A stretch of 64,000 bases of DNA, taken from positions 44,454,001 through 44,518,000 of the forward strand of contig OX485804.1 of NCBI GenBank assembly GCA_950295325.1, in the 5' to 3' direction. This document shows positions 10,868-21,352 of the stretch, one piece after another (position 1 is the first letter of the stretch; every line of letters starts with the position of its first letter). Made by a program: the position numbers and the translations under genes. Under the pieces are notes generated by a model. It was not told where the DNA came from. It made no database searches and saw only the letters and a program-made list of their open reading frames with translations. The stretch comes from Polytrichum commune (Eukaryota > Streptophyta > Polytrichopsida > Polytrichales > Polytrichaceae).

Positions 10868-12690
10868 ATAACGTCCCTCGAACCGAGAGGGTGGGGCAAT
10901 ATGGAATTTCAGGTGCCATGTTTGACTTTTTGATTTCTAGGCGAGTTATATTTGAGAATTTGTAAGGACTGGGGCACCCTCTCGGTTCCGAGAGGGTGGG
11001 GCAATATGGACTTTCAGGTGCCATGTTTGAGTTTTTCATTTCTAGGCTAGAGTTATATTTGAGAATTTGTAAGGACAGGGGCACCCTCTCGGTTCCGAGA
11101 GGGTGGGGCAATATGGATTTTCAGGTGCCATGTTTGAGTTTTTCATTTCTAGGCTAGAGTTATATTTGAGAATTTGTAAGGACTGGGGCACCCTCTCGGT
11201 TCCGAGAGGGTGGGGAAATATGGATTTTCAGGTGCCATGCTTGAGTTTTTGATTTCTAGGCTAGAGTTATATTTGAGAATTTGTAAGGACTGGGGGACCC
11301 TCTCGGTTCCGAGAGGGTGGGGAAATATGGAATTTCAGGTGCCATGTTTGTTTTTTTTATTTCTAGGCTAGAGTTATATTTGAGAATTTGTAAGGACAGG
11401 GGCACCCTCTCGGAACCGAGAGGGTGAGGCAATGTGGATTTCAAGTGCCATGTTTGAGTTTCTGATTTCTAGGAGAAAGTGATATTTCAGAATTTGTAAG
11501 GACTGGGGCACCCGAGAGGGTGGGGAAATATGGATTTTTAGGTGCCATGCGTGAGTTTTTTATTTCTAGGCTAGAGTTATATTTGAGAATTTGTAAGGAT
11601 TGGGGGACCCTCTCGGTTCCGAGAGGGTGGGGAAATGTGGATTTCAAGTGCCATGTTTGAGTTTCGGATTTCTAGGCTAGAGTTATATTTCAGAATTTGT
11701 GAGGACTGTGGCACCCTCTCGGAACCGAGAGGGTGGGGCAATATGGAATTGCAGGTGCCATGTTTGAGTTTTTGATTTCTAGGCGAGTTATATTTGAGAA
11801 TTTGTAAGGACTGGGGCACCCTCTCGGAACCGAGAGGGTGGGGAAATGTGGATTTCAAGTGCCATGTTTGAGTTTCGGATTTCTAGGCTAGAGTTATATT
11901 TCAGAATTTGTAAGGATTGTGGCACCCTCTCGGAACCGAGAGGGTGGGGCAATATGGAATTGCAGGTGCCATGTTTGAGTTTTTGATTTCTAGGCGAGTT
12001 ATATTTGAGAATTTGTAAGGACTGGGGCACCCTCTCGGTTCCGAGAGGGTGGGGAAATGTGGATTTCAAGTGCCATGTTTGAGTTTTTGATTTCTAGGCT
12101 AGAGTTATATTTGAGAATTTGTAAGGACTGTGGCACCCTCTCGGAACCGAGAGGGTGGGGCAATATGGAATTTCAGGTGCCATGTTTGAGTTTTTGATTT
12201 CTACGCTAGAGTTATATTTGAGAATTTGTAAGGACTGGGGGACCCTCTCGGTTCTGAGAGGGTGGGGAAATGTGGATTTCAAATGCCATGTTTGAGTTTC
12301 GGATTTCTAGGCTAGAGTTATATTTCAGAATTTGTAAGGACTGTGGCACCCTCTCGGAACCGAGAGGGTGGGGCAATATGGAATTTCAAGTGCCATGTTT
12401 GAGTTTCTGATTTCTAGGCTAGAGTTATATTTGAGAATTTGTAAGGACTGGGGCACCCTCTCGGTTCCGAGAGGGTGGGGCAATATGGACTTTCAGGTGC
12501 CATGTTTGATTTTCTGATATCTAAGAGAATGTGATATTCGAGAATTTGTATGGACTGGGGCACCCTGGGTGGGGCAATATGGACTTTCAGGTGCCATGTT
12601 TGATTTTCTGATATCTAGGAGAATGTGATATTCGAGAATTTGTAAGGACTGGGGCACCCTCTCGGTTCCGAGAGGGTGGGCAATGTCGGT
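10868..12690. repeat. Tandem palindrome array C1 (about 106 bp unit, about 18 units)
   Basis: Each unit holds a 24 bp palindrome (arm CACCCTCTCGG, 2-nt centre TT or AA, then the reverse complement of the arm) followed by a conserved spacer with GTGCCATGTTTGAG, GATTTCTAGG and GAGAATTTGTAAGGACTG. The period is 105-108 bp. Two units have lost most of the palindrome (near 11508 and 12563). The array ends about 70 bp before the acceptor of the first recognised exon of the plus-strand ParB-like gene, so it is probably intronic. Unit length is not a multiple of three; the long minus-strand open frames here are artefacts of the repeat. Confidence 0.93.
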
Positions 12691-12991
12691 ATTATGAGGG
12701 CGGGTTTGATGTTTTCAATTTCAAGTCTGGTTTCTTAAGGTGTATTTTGTGTATGTAGGCATCGCAGGCTTTGGCTCTTCCTGTATCACTTGTGCACTTA
12801 ATGGAAGATGTCGATGTTCCATTGTCGCCTCCTGTAGCTCTCATTGCGGCTCTTGATGACATCTCACATGGAGAGGTGTCTAATTCGTTGAGCTTTTGTT
12901 GGTATTTTTTTGTTGTATCAATGTTTAATTTAGATTCTTGTATGTTTGGTTTTTGTGTTATCTTCTTATGCTTTGCATTTTTTTTTTGTAG

Positions 12992-13569
12992 ATTGATGTT
13001 CCAATTGTATCCGACTGCCTTCGACCTCTGGCTGAGTCGAATCCGGATGAGACTGAGCTATTGATTCGGAGATCGCAGAAACAAGACTCGAACACCGTGA
13101 TTCAGCGGGTTCGATTCAAACCTCTCGGGAAGTCTTGTTTCTCTATTCCATTGTGTCGCTTGCGTTGTCTTCCTCTTGTTCGGCCCATCAACGACGTTGA
13201 TGTTGTTCGTTTGGAGAATGAGTTCGTGATGGGTTATCGTGATGGTGACCGAGCTATGTACGTCTCTCCATTCAACAACCTCGATGAGGTCCTTCATGTC
13301 TCCGATGACATCAAGGCCTCCTGGAGTCCATTATGGCATGAGGCCAATGCAGAGTTTGATGCCATTCTCCAAAGAGACTCCGACCTTGCTAACTTTGTTG
13401 ATAATATGTTCTACGTGTGGGAGGGGAACCATCGGTTGACAGCTTGGTGGAGGCACATCAACAATCATCACCCGATGGACAAAGATTGGCATATCTCTGC
13501 TGATTGTATTGTGGTGGATCCAAGAAATTGCACCGCCCTCTTTCTTAATGCTATGAATGACATCAACTG
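12992..13569 (+). CDS. Exon with the ParB/Srx-like domain, copy 2
   Basis: An intact 578 bp exon flanked by TTTTTGTAG and G|GTGAGT. It reads LVRPINDVDVVRLENEF, which matches the start of a ParB-type domain, then GYRDGDR, a SWSPLW block, GNHR at 13434-13445 and a C-terminal part ending MNDIN. Copy 1 on the minus strand has equivalents of every block (LEADFFNGYRDGDR, ASWSPNW, GNHRFFAW, MHDIN). No helix-turn-helix of the classical ParB DNA-binding region is evident, so it may be a nuclease- or sulfiredoxin-like relative. Confidence 0.6.
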
Positions 13570-14121
13570 GTGAGTTTGACATTTTATGTTGTTGTGCTTG
13601 TCTTTTGTTTTTTCGCATTTTTTCCACTAACATTTTCTTTGTTTAGGTCCATGGAGCATGACCATGTTAAGGACAACCTGCCCGCCAAGTTACTTCGCAT
13701 TTGGACGTTTGGAAAGATGAGGCTAGAGGAGTTTAAAGACCTCCTTTCCGTTGTTGACTACAAGATGTGTGAGTCCAAGATGGAGAAGAATCCTACTTGG
13801 TATCCCCTTACATTAGACGTCTTCGTGAAATTCTTATACAAGGTAAATTTTGTGTAAATTTTCCTTGACTTTGCTTCTCCCATGTTTATGTGCGTTCCTT
13901 ATCTTTCTTTTTGTTTGATTCAGAGGGAGATATCCAACGCGGCTGATACGGCAGCAAGGTTATACCGTGAGGCCACTCCCGAGGCTCTCAGATCAGCGCC
14001 AGAAATTTGGGATGCTATGACAAAAGCCCAGGATAGGTTGATCAAAAGCATTCGTTCTCGGAACTTTGAGAAGTTCATTTCCGTTGCCCACAAGGACAAC
14101 GGTGATGATTTCTTCAACGAG

Positions 14122-16510
14122 GTGCCTCTGCTATCTTTGTATTTTCATTTAGTTTTTCATTCTCTGTTGAATGTCAACATTACTTAGAAGAGATGTTAAT
14201 CCAGATTATGGCCTGTAGAGAAAATGGTACTACAAGAGAGCAACTGCGAAGGAAAAATCCAAGTACAAGAACAATTGGTGCATATAGGATAGAAGACTGC
14301 CGCAAGAATTGAGGAAGGGCCGAGAAGGAAGCAGTCTGCCAAAGAGGGCGAATGAAGCAGGGACTTCGGCCACGGGATAGACCCTCGGCCACGGGATTAG
14401 GTCCCAGCCACGGCTTTACGAGACATTACGCGCGGTGATAGGACCTATTACCCACGGGAATGGGATCCCAGCGGGTTAACAAAGGGGATTAAGGACTTAG
14501 TAATAGAGGAGCATTATATAAGCATGTTTAGATTATAAGAGGAGTATATAGGGATAGTAGCAAGCAATGAAGACCATATATGAGCAAGTATACTCATTAG
14601 TATAAGTATATAGGATTTTGTCAAAAACAACTTTGCTAATAATATCAAGCAATTATAAGGGAATAGAATCTCATATACATTCCATAAACATTCCGTTGGG
14701 AAGATATACAAAAATCAAGCATTAAAGGATTCTATCAATCAAGTATGTATGCATTGGTTAAATTCTTACAAATGCCATACGATGTAGCCACGACAAAGAT
14801 ATAGCGGAATCTTGAAGATATAGAGTACTTGACGGTTATAACCGTTTGTGGTTTTCAACCATCTACAAACGTTATAGATAGGAAGATAATTAGGGAATTA
14901 GAGTTACCAATTACTCTAAACATAGATTTTAAGATAGAGAGAAAAGACTATTTAAGGGAAGCAATTTAGGAGACCTATACCTCATTTTCTACACAACGAA
15001 GTTATCTTAAATTTGAGTGTCAAGAATCACTTGAAGCTTTTGTAACTCTCCTCTCGAGGAACTTTTGCAATACACTTATCTTTTCTACAATATGAGTGAT
15101 CTCTCTTACCTCTCCCTCTCAATTTGAACTACGAGTCGTCAATGGTACTTTGTAGCTTAAATGATTGAGCAACCGAGAGTAGAGTAGATTGAATAGACTC
15201 TTTTGAGAAAGAACTCAAAAGATAGTGTGAGGGTGAGAACAAAGCGCTCAAGACAATTTGGAGAATCAATGGAACTTTGAGAGAGATTGATATGAGAAAG
15301 CAATTGTCAATTTATACAACTTGAATGAAGGAAGCACGATTATCTCTCAAAGCGGAACTTATCATTGATCTCCTCAAAAAGGAATTATAAATATACATGT
15401 GATTGTATATTTGAAGAATTATATGCATGTTATGGATGATTAAAGTGAAACTTCTTAACGATTACAAACTCCTTCAAAAGAGGAGGAACTTATTATCATA
15501 AACTACATAATTGACTTACAAGTATTATGCATATTATAATATATAACATATGTTTGGATATCGAACTTGTTTTACGATTAACAATAATGATGAAGACATA
15601 AATTTACATCAAAGTTTGAATCTATATGAATGAAGTAATATTGATATGAAATAATCTACTTACTACAATTGTTATTGGAACTTCTTTCTTTAAGTTTCTT
15701 TGTGAGTTGTTGGATGTCATTATAAGTTGAAAGAATTCTCTCTCTTGAACAAACACACAAGAGAATAATGTAAGAATGATGTTCTAATCTTCTCGTCATC
15801 AAGAAACACTTTGTAGTAAAAGTGCTTCTTCTCTTAAGATACTTTGTGAGTTGTTGGATGTCATCAACAATCAAAGAGGAGTTCTTACTTTTGAATAAAC
15901 CTCAAGAGAGTTATAATTACTATCGTCATCAAAAAACACTTTGAAGTTAAACGTGACATTGCAAAACAATCAATGATGTGTTCATGAAATTACAACTACT
16001 ATATGTATACATGTCAAGTTACAATATTATAAGTAGTAACACTTGAGCTTAAAAAGGAAGACTCAAGAATATTAGATCTTCTTCATCATTATAAGTTTAC
16101 TATCATTTATGTGATTGATATTTATAAACTCCGAATCTTAAGGATTCATATAACTTATTGAAAACTATATTATTAACAAGGATATTGTCACACCTCTTGA
16201 AGCATTCTTAAATCTAATGGTTCTTATTATCAATGATGCCTTACATTGAAAGTAAGAATTAAGATAATGAGATTGTGTTCACTCCGATAATTATATTCAT
16301 ATCATAAGGAGAAGAGAGGGATTATTAATTCGAGACCGAACATATTAATGAGGCACGGTAGTTCTCACGCGAATATAAATTTACGTGATGTCTCACCGAG
16401 AGTCTTCTTGAGCTAATTTGCAAGGGAACGACCCACGGGGTGCATCATTTTCCTATAAATCCTCTCTTGCTTGATATTTCTTTCTTACTTATCACTCTTC
16501 TATGTGGCAG
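14122..16510 (+). other. 2.4 kb intron with an AT-rich, insertion-like interior
   Basis: The intron of ParB-like copy 2 between GAG|GTGCCT and GTGGCAG|ATT. About 14200-16440 looks foreign. It has a short GC-rich segment with three GGCCACGGGA-type repeats (14360-14420), long AT-rich sequence, and a roughly 145 bp segment repeated in tandem (15670-15830 and 15830-15965; shared strings CTTTGTGAGTTGTTGGATGTCAT and CGTCATCAA). It looks like a non-autonomous retroelement or solo LTR, but ends and target-site duplication could not be fixed. No coding sequence is seen. Confidence 0.45.
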
Positions 16511-16799
16511 ATTGACCGTCATTTCTCCACGCACCTTCCTCGTCACTGATATGACAATCGAAAAACTTCAAAAGGTGGCCACCGCACATGTGGATCCCCA
16601 CTTCAGGCAAAGTGGCTTCGTTGGTGGAACTCCCCTGCCGAGGTCAAAGATAAGAATAGATTTCCATCGGCTCTCCCTCTTAGGGAGAAAGTCCTCAAAA
16701 ACTGGCTCAACAAAGCTTCATTCTGGGCTCAGGTGCATCTACAATATTTTTCCCTCTGCTTATTCCTTTCTCTATTTCAGTTTCTTATTTCTAGGCTAG

Positions 16800-18832
16800 T
16801 TTCATCTTTGATAATTTGTAAGGACTGGGGCACCCTCTCGGTTCCGAGAGGGTGCAGAAATGTGGTTTTTCAAATGGCCATGTTTGAGTCTTTGATTTCT
16901 AGGCTAGTGTTGAAGGTGGGGGAATATGGATTTTCAAGGGCCATGTTTGAGTTTCTGATTTCTAGGCTAGTGTCATATTTGAGAATTTATAAGAACTGGG
17001 CACCTTCTCGGTTCCGAGAGGGTGCAGAAATGTGGATTTCAAGTGCCATGTTGGAGTTTCTGATTTCTAGGCTAGTGTCATGGGTGGGAAAATGTGGATT
17101 TCCAAGTGCCCTTTTTTAGTTCCTCATTTCTAGGCTAGTGTCATATTTGAGAATTTGTAAGGCTGGAGCACCCTCTCGGAACCGAGAGGGTGCAGAAATG
17201 TGGTTCTTCAGGTGCCATGTTTGAGTTCCTGATTTCTAGGCTAGAGTTATATTTCAGAATTTGTAAGGCTGGGGCACCCGAGAGGGTGGGGAAATATGGA
17301 TTTTCAAGTGCCATGTTTGAGTTTTTGATTTCTAGTAGAGTGCCATATTTGAGAATTTGTAAGGACTGGGGCACCCTCTCGGTTCGAAGAGGGTGCATAA
17401 ATGTGGGTTCTCAAGTGTCATGTTTGAGTTTCTGATTTCTAGGCTAGTGTCATATTTGAGAACTCATGGCACCTAGTACCTAATTAGAGTTTGAAAACAT
17501 GTCGAGGGGGTCCACCCCCGATGCCCCTAAGCATACGGCTAGGTGGGAACCAACTACTAGAATCAACCCTAGCGCCTAACCTAACTAAAATTTGCGAAGA
17601 GAGTTTGAGAAGAAAGTTTGCGAATAGGTCGTTCGGAGGGAGGAGCCAGGAGCCTCCACTATCGCCCGGCAGAGGCAAGGAGCCTCCACCATCTCTCATT
17701 TCTGGATTCTCAAGTGCCATGTTTGAGGTTGACATTTCTAGGCTACTGTCATGTTTGAGAATTTGTAATGACTAGGGCACCCTCTCGGTTCCGAGAGGGT
17801 GCAGAAATGTGGATTTTCAAGTGCCATGTTTGAGTTTTTGATTTCTAGGCTAGTGTTATATTTCAGAATTTGTAAGGCTCGGGCACCCTCTCGAAACGGA
17901 GAGGGTGCAGAAAGGTGGACTTTAAGGGCCATGTTTGAGTTTCTGATTTCTAGGGTAGAGTTATATTTCAGAATTTGTAAGGTTGGGGCACCCTCTCGGA
18001 ACGGAGAGGGTGCAGAAATGTGGATTTCAAGGGCCATGTTTGAGTTTATGATTTCTAGGGTAGAGTTATATTTCAGAATTTGTAAGGCTGGGGCACGGTG
18101 GGGCAATGTGGATTTCAAGTGCCATCTTTGAGTTTTTGATTTCTAGGAGAAAGTGATATTTCAGAATTTGTAAGGTTGGGGCACCCTCTCGGTTCCGAGA
18201 GGGTGGGGAAATATGGATTTTCAAGTGCCATGTTTGAGTTTTTTATTCTAGGAGAAAGTGATATTTGAGAATTTGTAAGGTTGGGGCACCCTCTCGGTTC
18301 CGAGAGGGTGGGGAAATATGGATTTTCAAGTGCCATGTTTGAGTTTCTGATTTCTAGGAGAAAGTCATATTTGAGAATTTGTAAGGACTGGGGCTCCCTC
18401 TCGGAACGGAGAGGGTGCACAAATGTGGATTTCAAGTGCCATGTTTGAATTTCTGATTTCTAGGCTAAAGTTATATTTCAGAATTTGTAAGGCTGGGGCA
18501 CCCTCTCGGCTCCGAGAGGGTGGGGCAATATGGACTTTCAGGTGCCATGTTTGAGTTTCTGATTTCTAGGGTAGAGTTATATTTCAGAATTTGTAAGGTT
18601 GGGGCACCCTCTCGGTTCCGAGAGGGTGGGGAAATATGGATTTCAAGTGCCATGTTTGAGTTTTTGATTTCTAGGAGAAAGTCATATTTGAGAATTTGTA
18701 AGGACTGGGGCACCCTCTCGGTTCCGAGAGGGAGCAAAAATGTGGGTTTTCGAGTGCCATGTTTGATTTTCTGATTTCTAGGCTAGTGTGATATTTGAGA
18801 ATTTGTAAGGACTGGGGCACCATCTCGGCCAT
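16800..18832. repeat. Tandem palindrome array C2, inside an intron of ParB-like copy 2
   Basis: About 15 units of the same repeat as at 10868-12690, lying between exons 5 and 6. The units are more diverged than in C1 (GTGCAGAAATGTGG is common here, GTGGGGCAATATGG there). Palindromes occur near 16830, 17000, 17171, 17373, 17780, 17885, 17991, 18183, 18290, 18395, 18500, 18607 and 18712. Units near 17277 and 18094 are collapsed. The array is broken by unrelated sequence at about 17465-17700. Confidence 0.92.
17465..17705. other. Unrelated insertion within array C2
   Basis: About 240 bp with no similarity to the array unit, more GC-rich, containing GGAGGAGCCAGGAGCCTCC and a nearby second GGAGCCTCCACCATC. 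It replaces part of one or two units. No inverted ends or target-site duplication could be read, so its nature is unknown. Confidence 0.5.
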
Positions 18833-20055
18833 GTTTGAGTTTCAAATGTCAAGTCTAGTGATAGTTTGAGATTCCTAAGTTATCTATTTGTTCATTTCTC
18901 TACTTTACATTTCTAACTATTTTTCTTTCTTTTCATAGTTGGAGAAGGGCGTTGAAGCTAAGATTGCTTCATTTGAAAATGAGTGTTCCGTTGAAATCGA
19001 TTGGGGTTCCACGGAAGATATTTTCCAACCGGCCAATTATGTTGAGCATTGGAGGCTGATTCTGTGGGACAAGGCATTTTTGGTTTATTTTGACGACAAG
19101 AGAGATCTTAAATTTGTCAAAGGCCTTGATCTCATGGAATTTGAGGAAGGCCCCATATCAATCAAACGCGTCACTTACCGGTAATATTTTGAGTTTTTAT
19201 TTAGTACATATTGTTTTCGTTTTATTACCTTTCCGCCACCGTTTTTGTTCATGATGTTCTTCATTTTCCAAGTTCATTCACCGTGAGCTTGTTGCGAAGA
19301 ATGCTCTGCCTTCTTCGTGCTTGCCAACTTTCCTTGTAGATTGGGTCGATGTCAACTCCAATCTTTGTGTGTATACAGCCATGCAAGTTGCCAAATTTCC
19401 GGAGTCTCATTTGCAGGCTGGGGGATGGTACTTGGATTGTTCTGGAGGATTTGTGCCTGCAGAAGAGAAGCCTCTTTTTTCCAGCATTGTGAGTACTGCT
19501 CCCGATGAAAACATTGTCCCCTTTGAGGAACCCGACATCCTTGAGTTTCCTCCTCTTAAATCCAAGGCACCAAATGGAAAGGGCAGAGCAAAAAATACCG
19601 GCACTCAAGCAACTTCCCACCTTCCCACTCGGTCTGCTTCAAAGATCCCCCTTCAACCACCCACCCTCCTACAGAGTCCATCTAGCACTCCCTTCATTGC
19701 TCCATCAGCTGCCCCCTCTATTACTCCCTCAGCATTTTGTCCACAAATTATTGCTACTCCTTCTCACAGTGACACTTCTCTTCTATCATTGCCTCGCAAG
19801 AGGAAGGCCGCCCTTTTGGATACGAGTGCCACCTCTTCAGAGTCGCCTAACACGCTTGCCCTCATCGAAAATGTGGACATGGTCCAACTCATGCTCGATT
19901 CTGAGCTTGCAGGAGGTCCCCTCCCGGCATATACGCGCATCCAGGAGTTCATTGCCAAAGTTTGTATATTTTCTTTCTTCATTTTTCAAACTCCTTTCCT
20001 TTTGGTTTGTTTATTTTTTCCTTCCTCTTGTTTTCTCATGTAGTTTTAATTGCAG

Positions 20056-21032
20056 GTTGGGGCAGGTCGTTCCCGTGTGAACACCTCGACTACAACTCAC
20101 AAGGGCCTCGATTTGCTCTTCGCAGACATTCCTGAGAATTTGCCGGTGCCCAACATCTCCACCGATGTTCCTGCTTGGAACAAGCTACATGAATCATATT
20201 ATGAGTGTTTTTTGCATTTGCGAAATCTAACCTCTATGATCATGGTGTCCTTGTCCTAGCCCATTGTGCGAGTGCCAGTGTTTCTAGGATTGTTTTTTAT
20301 TGGGCACACACGTACGACTTCTACGTCGCCGAAGATTGGTTCGGTATGAATGATTTGGACCTCCAATCTCCTGTGGTCCCCTTTGGAGTTGTAAGCAACT
20401 CCCCATCTCCTACTCCGATTTTATTTTGTTTTTTATTTCACTTTTTCCGAGTCTTATGAAATCGTTTTGTTTTTTTCAGACTCGGAAATTCAACATCAAG
20501 ATTCTTGTTCGTATTAACTCTGTTCTCAAATTGTGTGAGGAGGCCATGCAAGAGTATGGTTACAACCTCCAGCGAGATGGATGGTTGAATGCTTTCACCG
20601 ATAAGAAGAGTCAGGCGATGCGTAGTGATGGGATACCCTGGAGAGGTGCTCGCGAAAAGCATCATATTTTTTTCTCTATTTTTTTGCTACTCTTACCGAC
20701 AATAATGATGTTATTATGGACTGGCAATGTGGTGTAGGTACGCATTCTCTTTCAGCATCATCCTTACTTTGATTTTTCGGTTATTTTTTTTTCACTAGTT
20801 TCCATACTAACATTTTACCTCTCTTTGCTTTAGGTGGTTCGATTACAGCATGCCGCTCCCTTGAGCGGCATATTGTGGCCCTTGAGAGTGACCCCATCAT
20901 TTTCAATGCACTCCTACTCCCCATGCGCGATCCCTAGCCTGCGCGTATATCTCGCTCAGTTGCCGCACCGTTTACATCTATCTTTGATCCTCCTCAGAAG
21001 ATGACCAAACGGGCATTCGGATTCCTTTGTGC
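20056..21032 (+). CDS. Exons with the N4/N6 methyltransferase-like region of copy 2
   Basis: Exons 20056-20390, 20480-20737 and 20834-21032. In order they give: DLLFADIPENLP (Asp at 20125-20127) where beta-class enzymes have a DPPY-like motif IV; a hydrophobic strand VLVLAHC; a block ending PWRGAREKHHIFF, like the R-x-x-HE region before motif I; then CGVGGS across the exon 9/10 junction and ERHIVALESD, like motifs I to II. The order IV before I is that of beta-class N4/N6 methyltransferases. The catalytic motif is degenerate (DIPE). Two T-run indels and TAG at 20935-20937 interrupt the frame. Confidence 0.5.
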
Positions 21033-21352
21033 GTAAGTTTGCTTTATATATTTTGCCATGTTTGCCTTGATTTCGGGTTCTCATTTTCCAGTGTCATCAT
21101 GTTTCTAATCCTTTTGCTTGGGTGTTTAGAGAGCCAGCGGAGGACGCAGTCATTCGTCGAGACATGTTCTCAAGTTCTCCGAAGCCATTTGAGCTTCCCC
21201 CGTATGCTAGTGCAATGGCGGATTGCTTTGGGAAGGCGGAGTCCCCACCTCCTCCTCGCGTTCGTAATTTCTCGCGTGAAACACGAAATCTTTTCTTGTT
21301 AGAAGCAAATGAGGGTGAGGAGAGTGATAGGGAATGTTCTCCAAGCCCTTAG

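Larger units (their letters stand above)
12759..21352 (+). pseudogene. ParB/sulfiredoxin-like plus N4/N6 DNA methyltransferase-like gene, copy 2
   Basis: Eleven exons can be traced by splice signals: 12759-12875, 12992-13569, 13647-13842, 13924-14121, 16511-16732, 18939-19180, 19273-19959, 20056-20390, 20480-20737, 20834-21032 and 21130-21352 (TAG stop). The start codon exon was not found. Exon 2 carries the ParB-like part (RPINDVD, GYRDGDR, WEGNHRLTAW). Exon 7 ends in a P/S/T-rich linker with a basic LPRKRKA patch. Exons 8-10 resemble a beta-class DNA methyltransferase: ADIPENLP (20122-20145) in the motif IV place, then VLVLAHC, PWRGAREKHHIFF, and DWQCGVGGSITA as the AdoMet-binding motif I. 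Lesions: a shifted frame inside exon 5, a one-base phase mismatch between exons 6 and 7, single-base losses in T runs at 20208-20213 and 20667-20685, and a TAG at 20935. The ParB call and methyltransferase call are inferences from motifs. Confidence 0.6.

Noticed and set aside
10854-12282. Chain of minus-strand open frames with repeating HPLGSERVPQSLQILKY-type peptides in array C1 (also 17141-18737)
   Set aside because: They are translations of a tandem repeat whose unit length is not a multiple of three; the same peptide appears in rotating frames and has no start, splice or family support.
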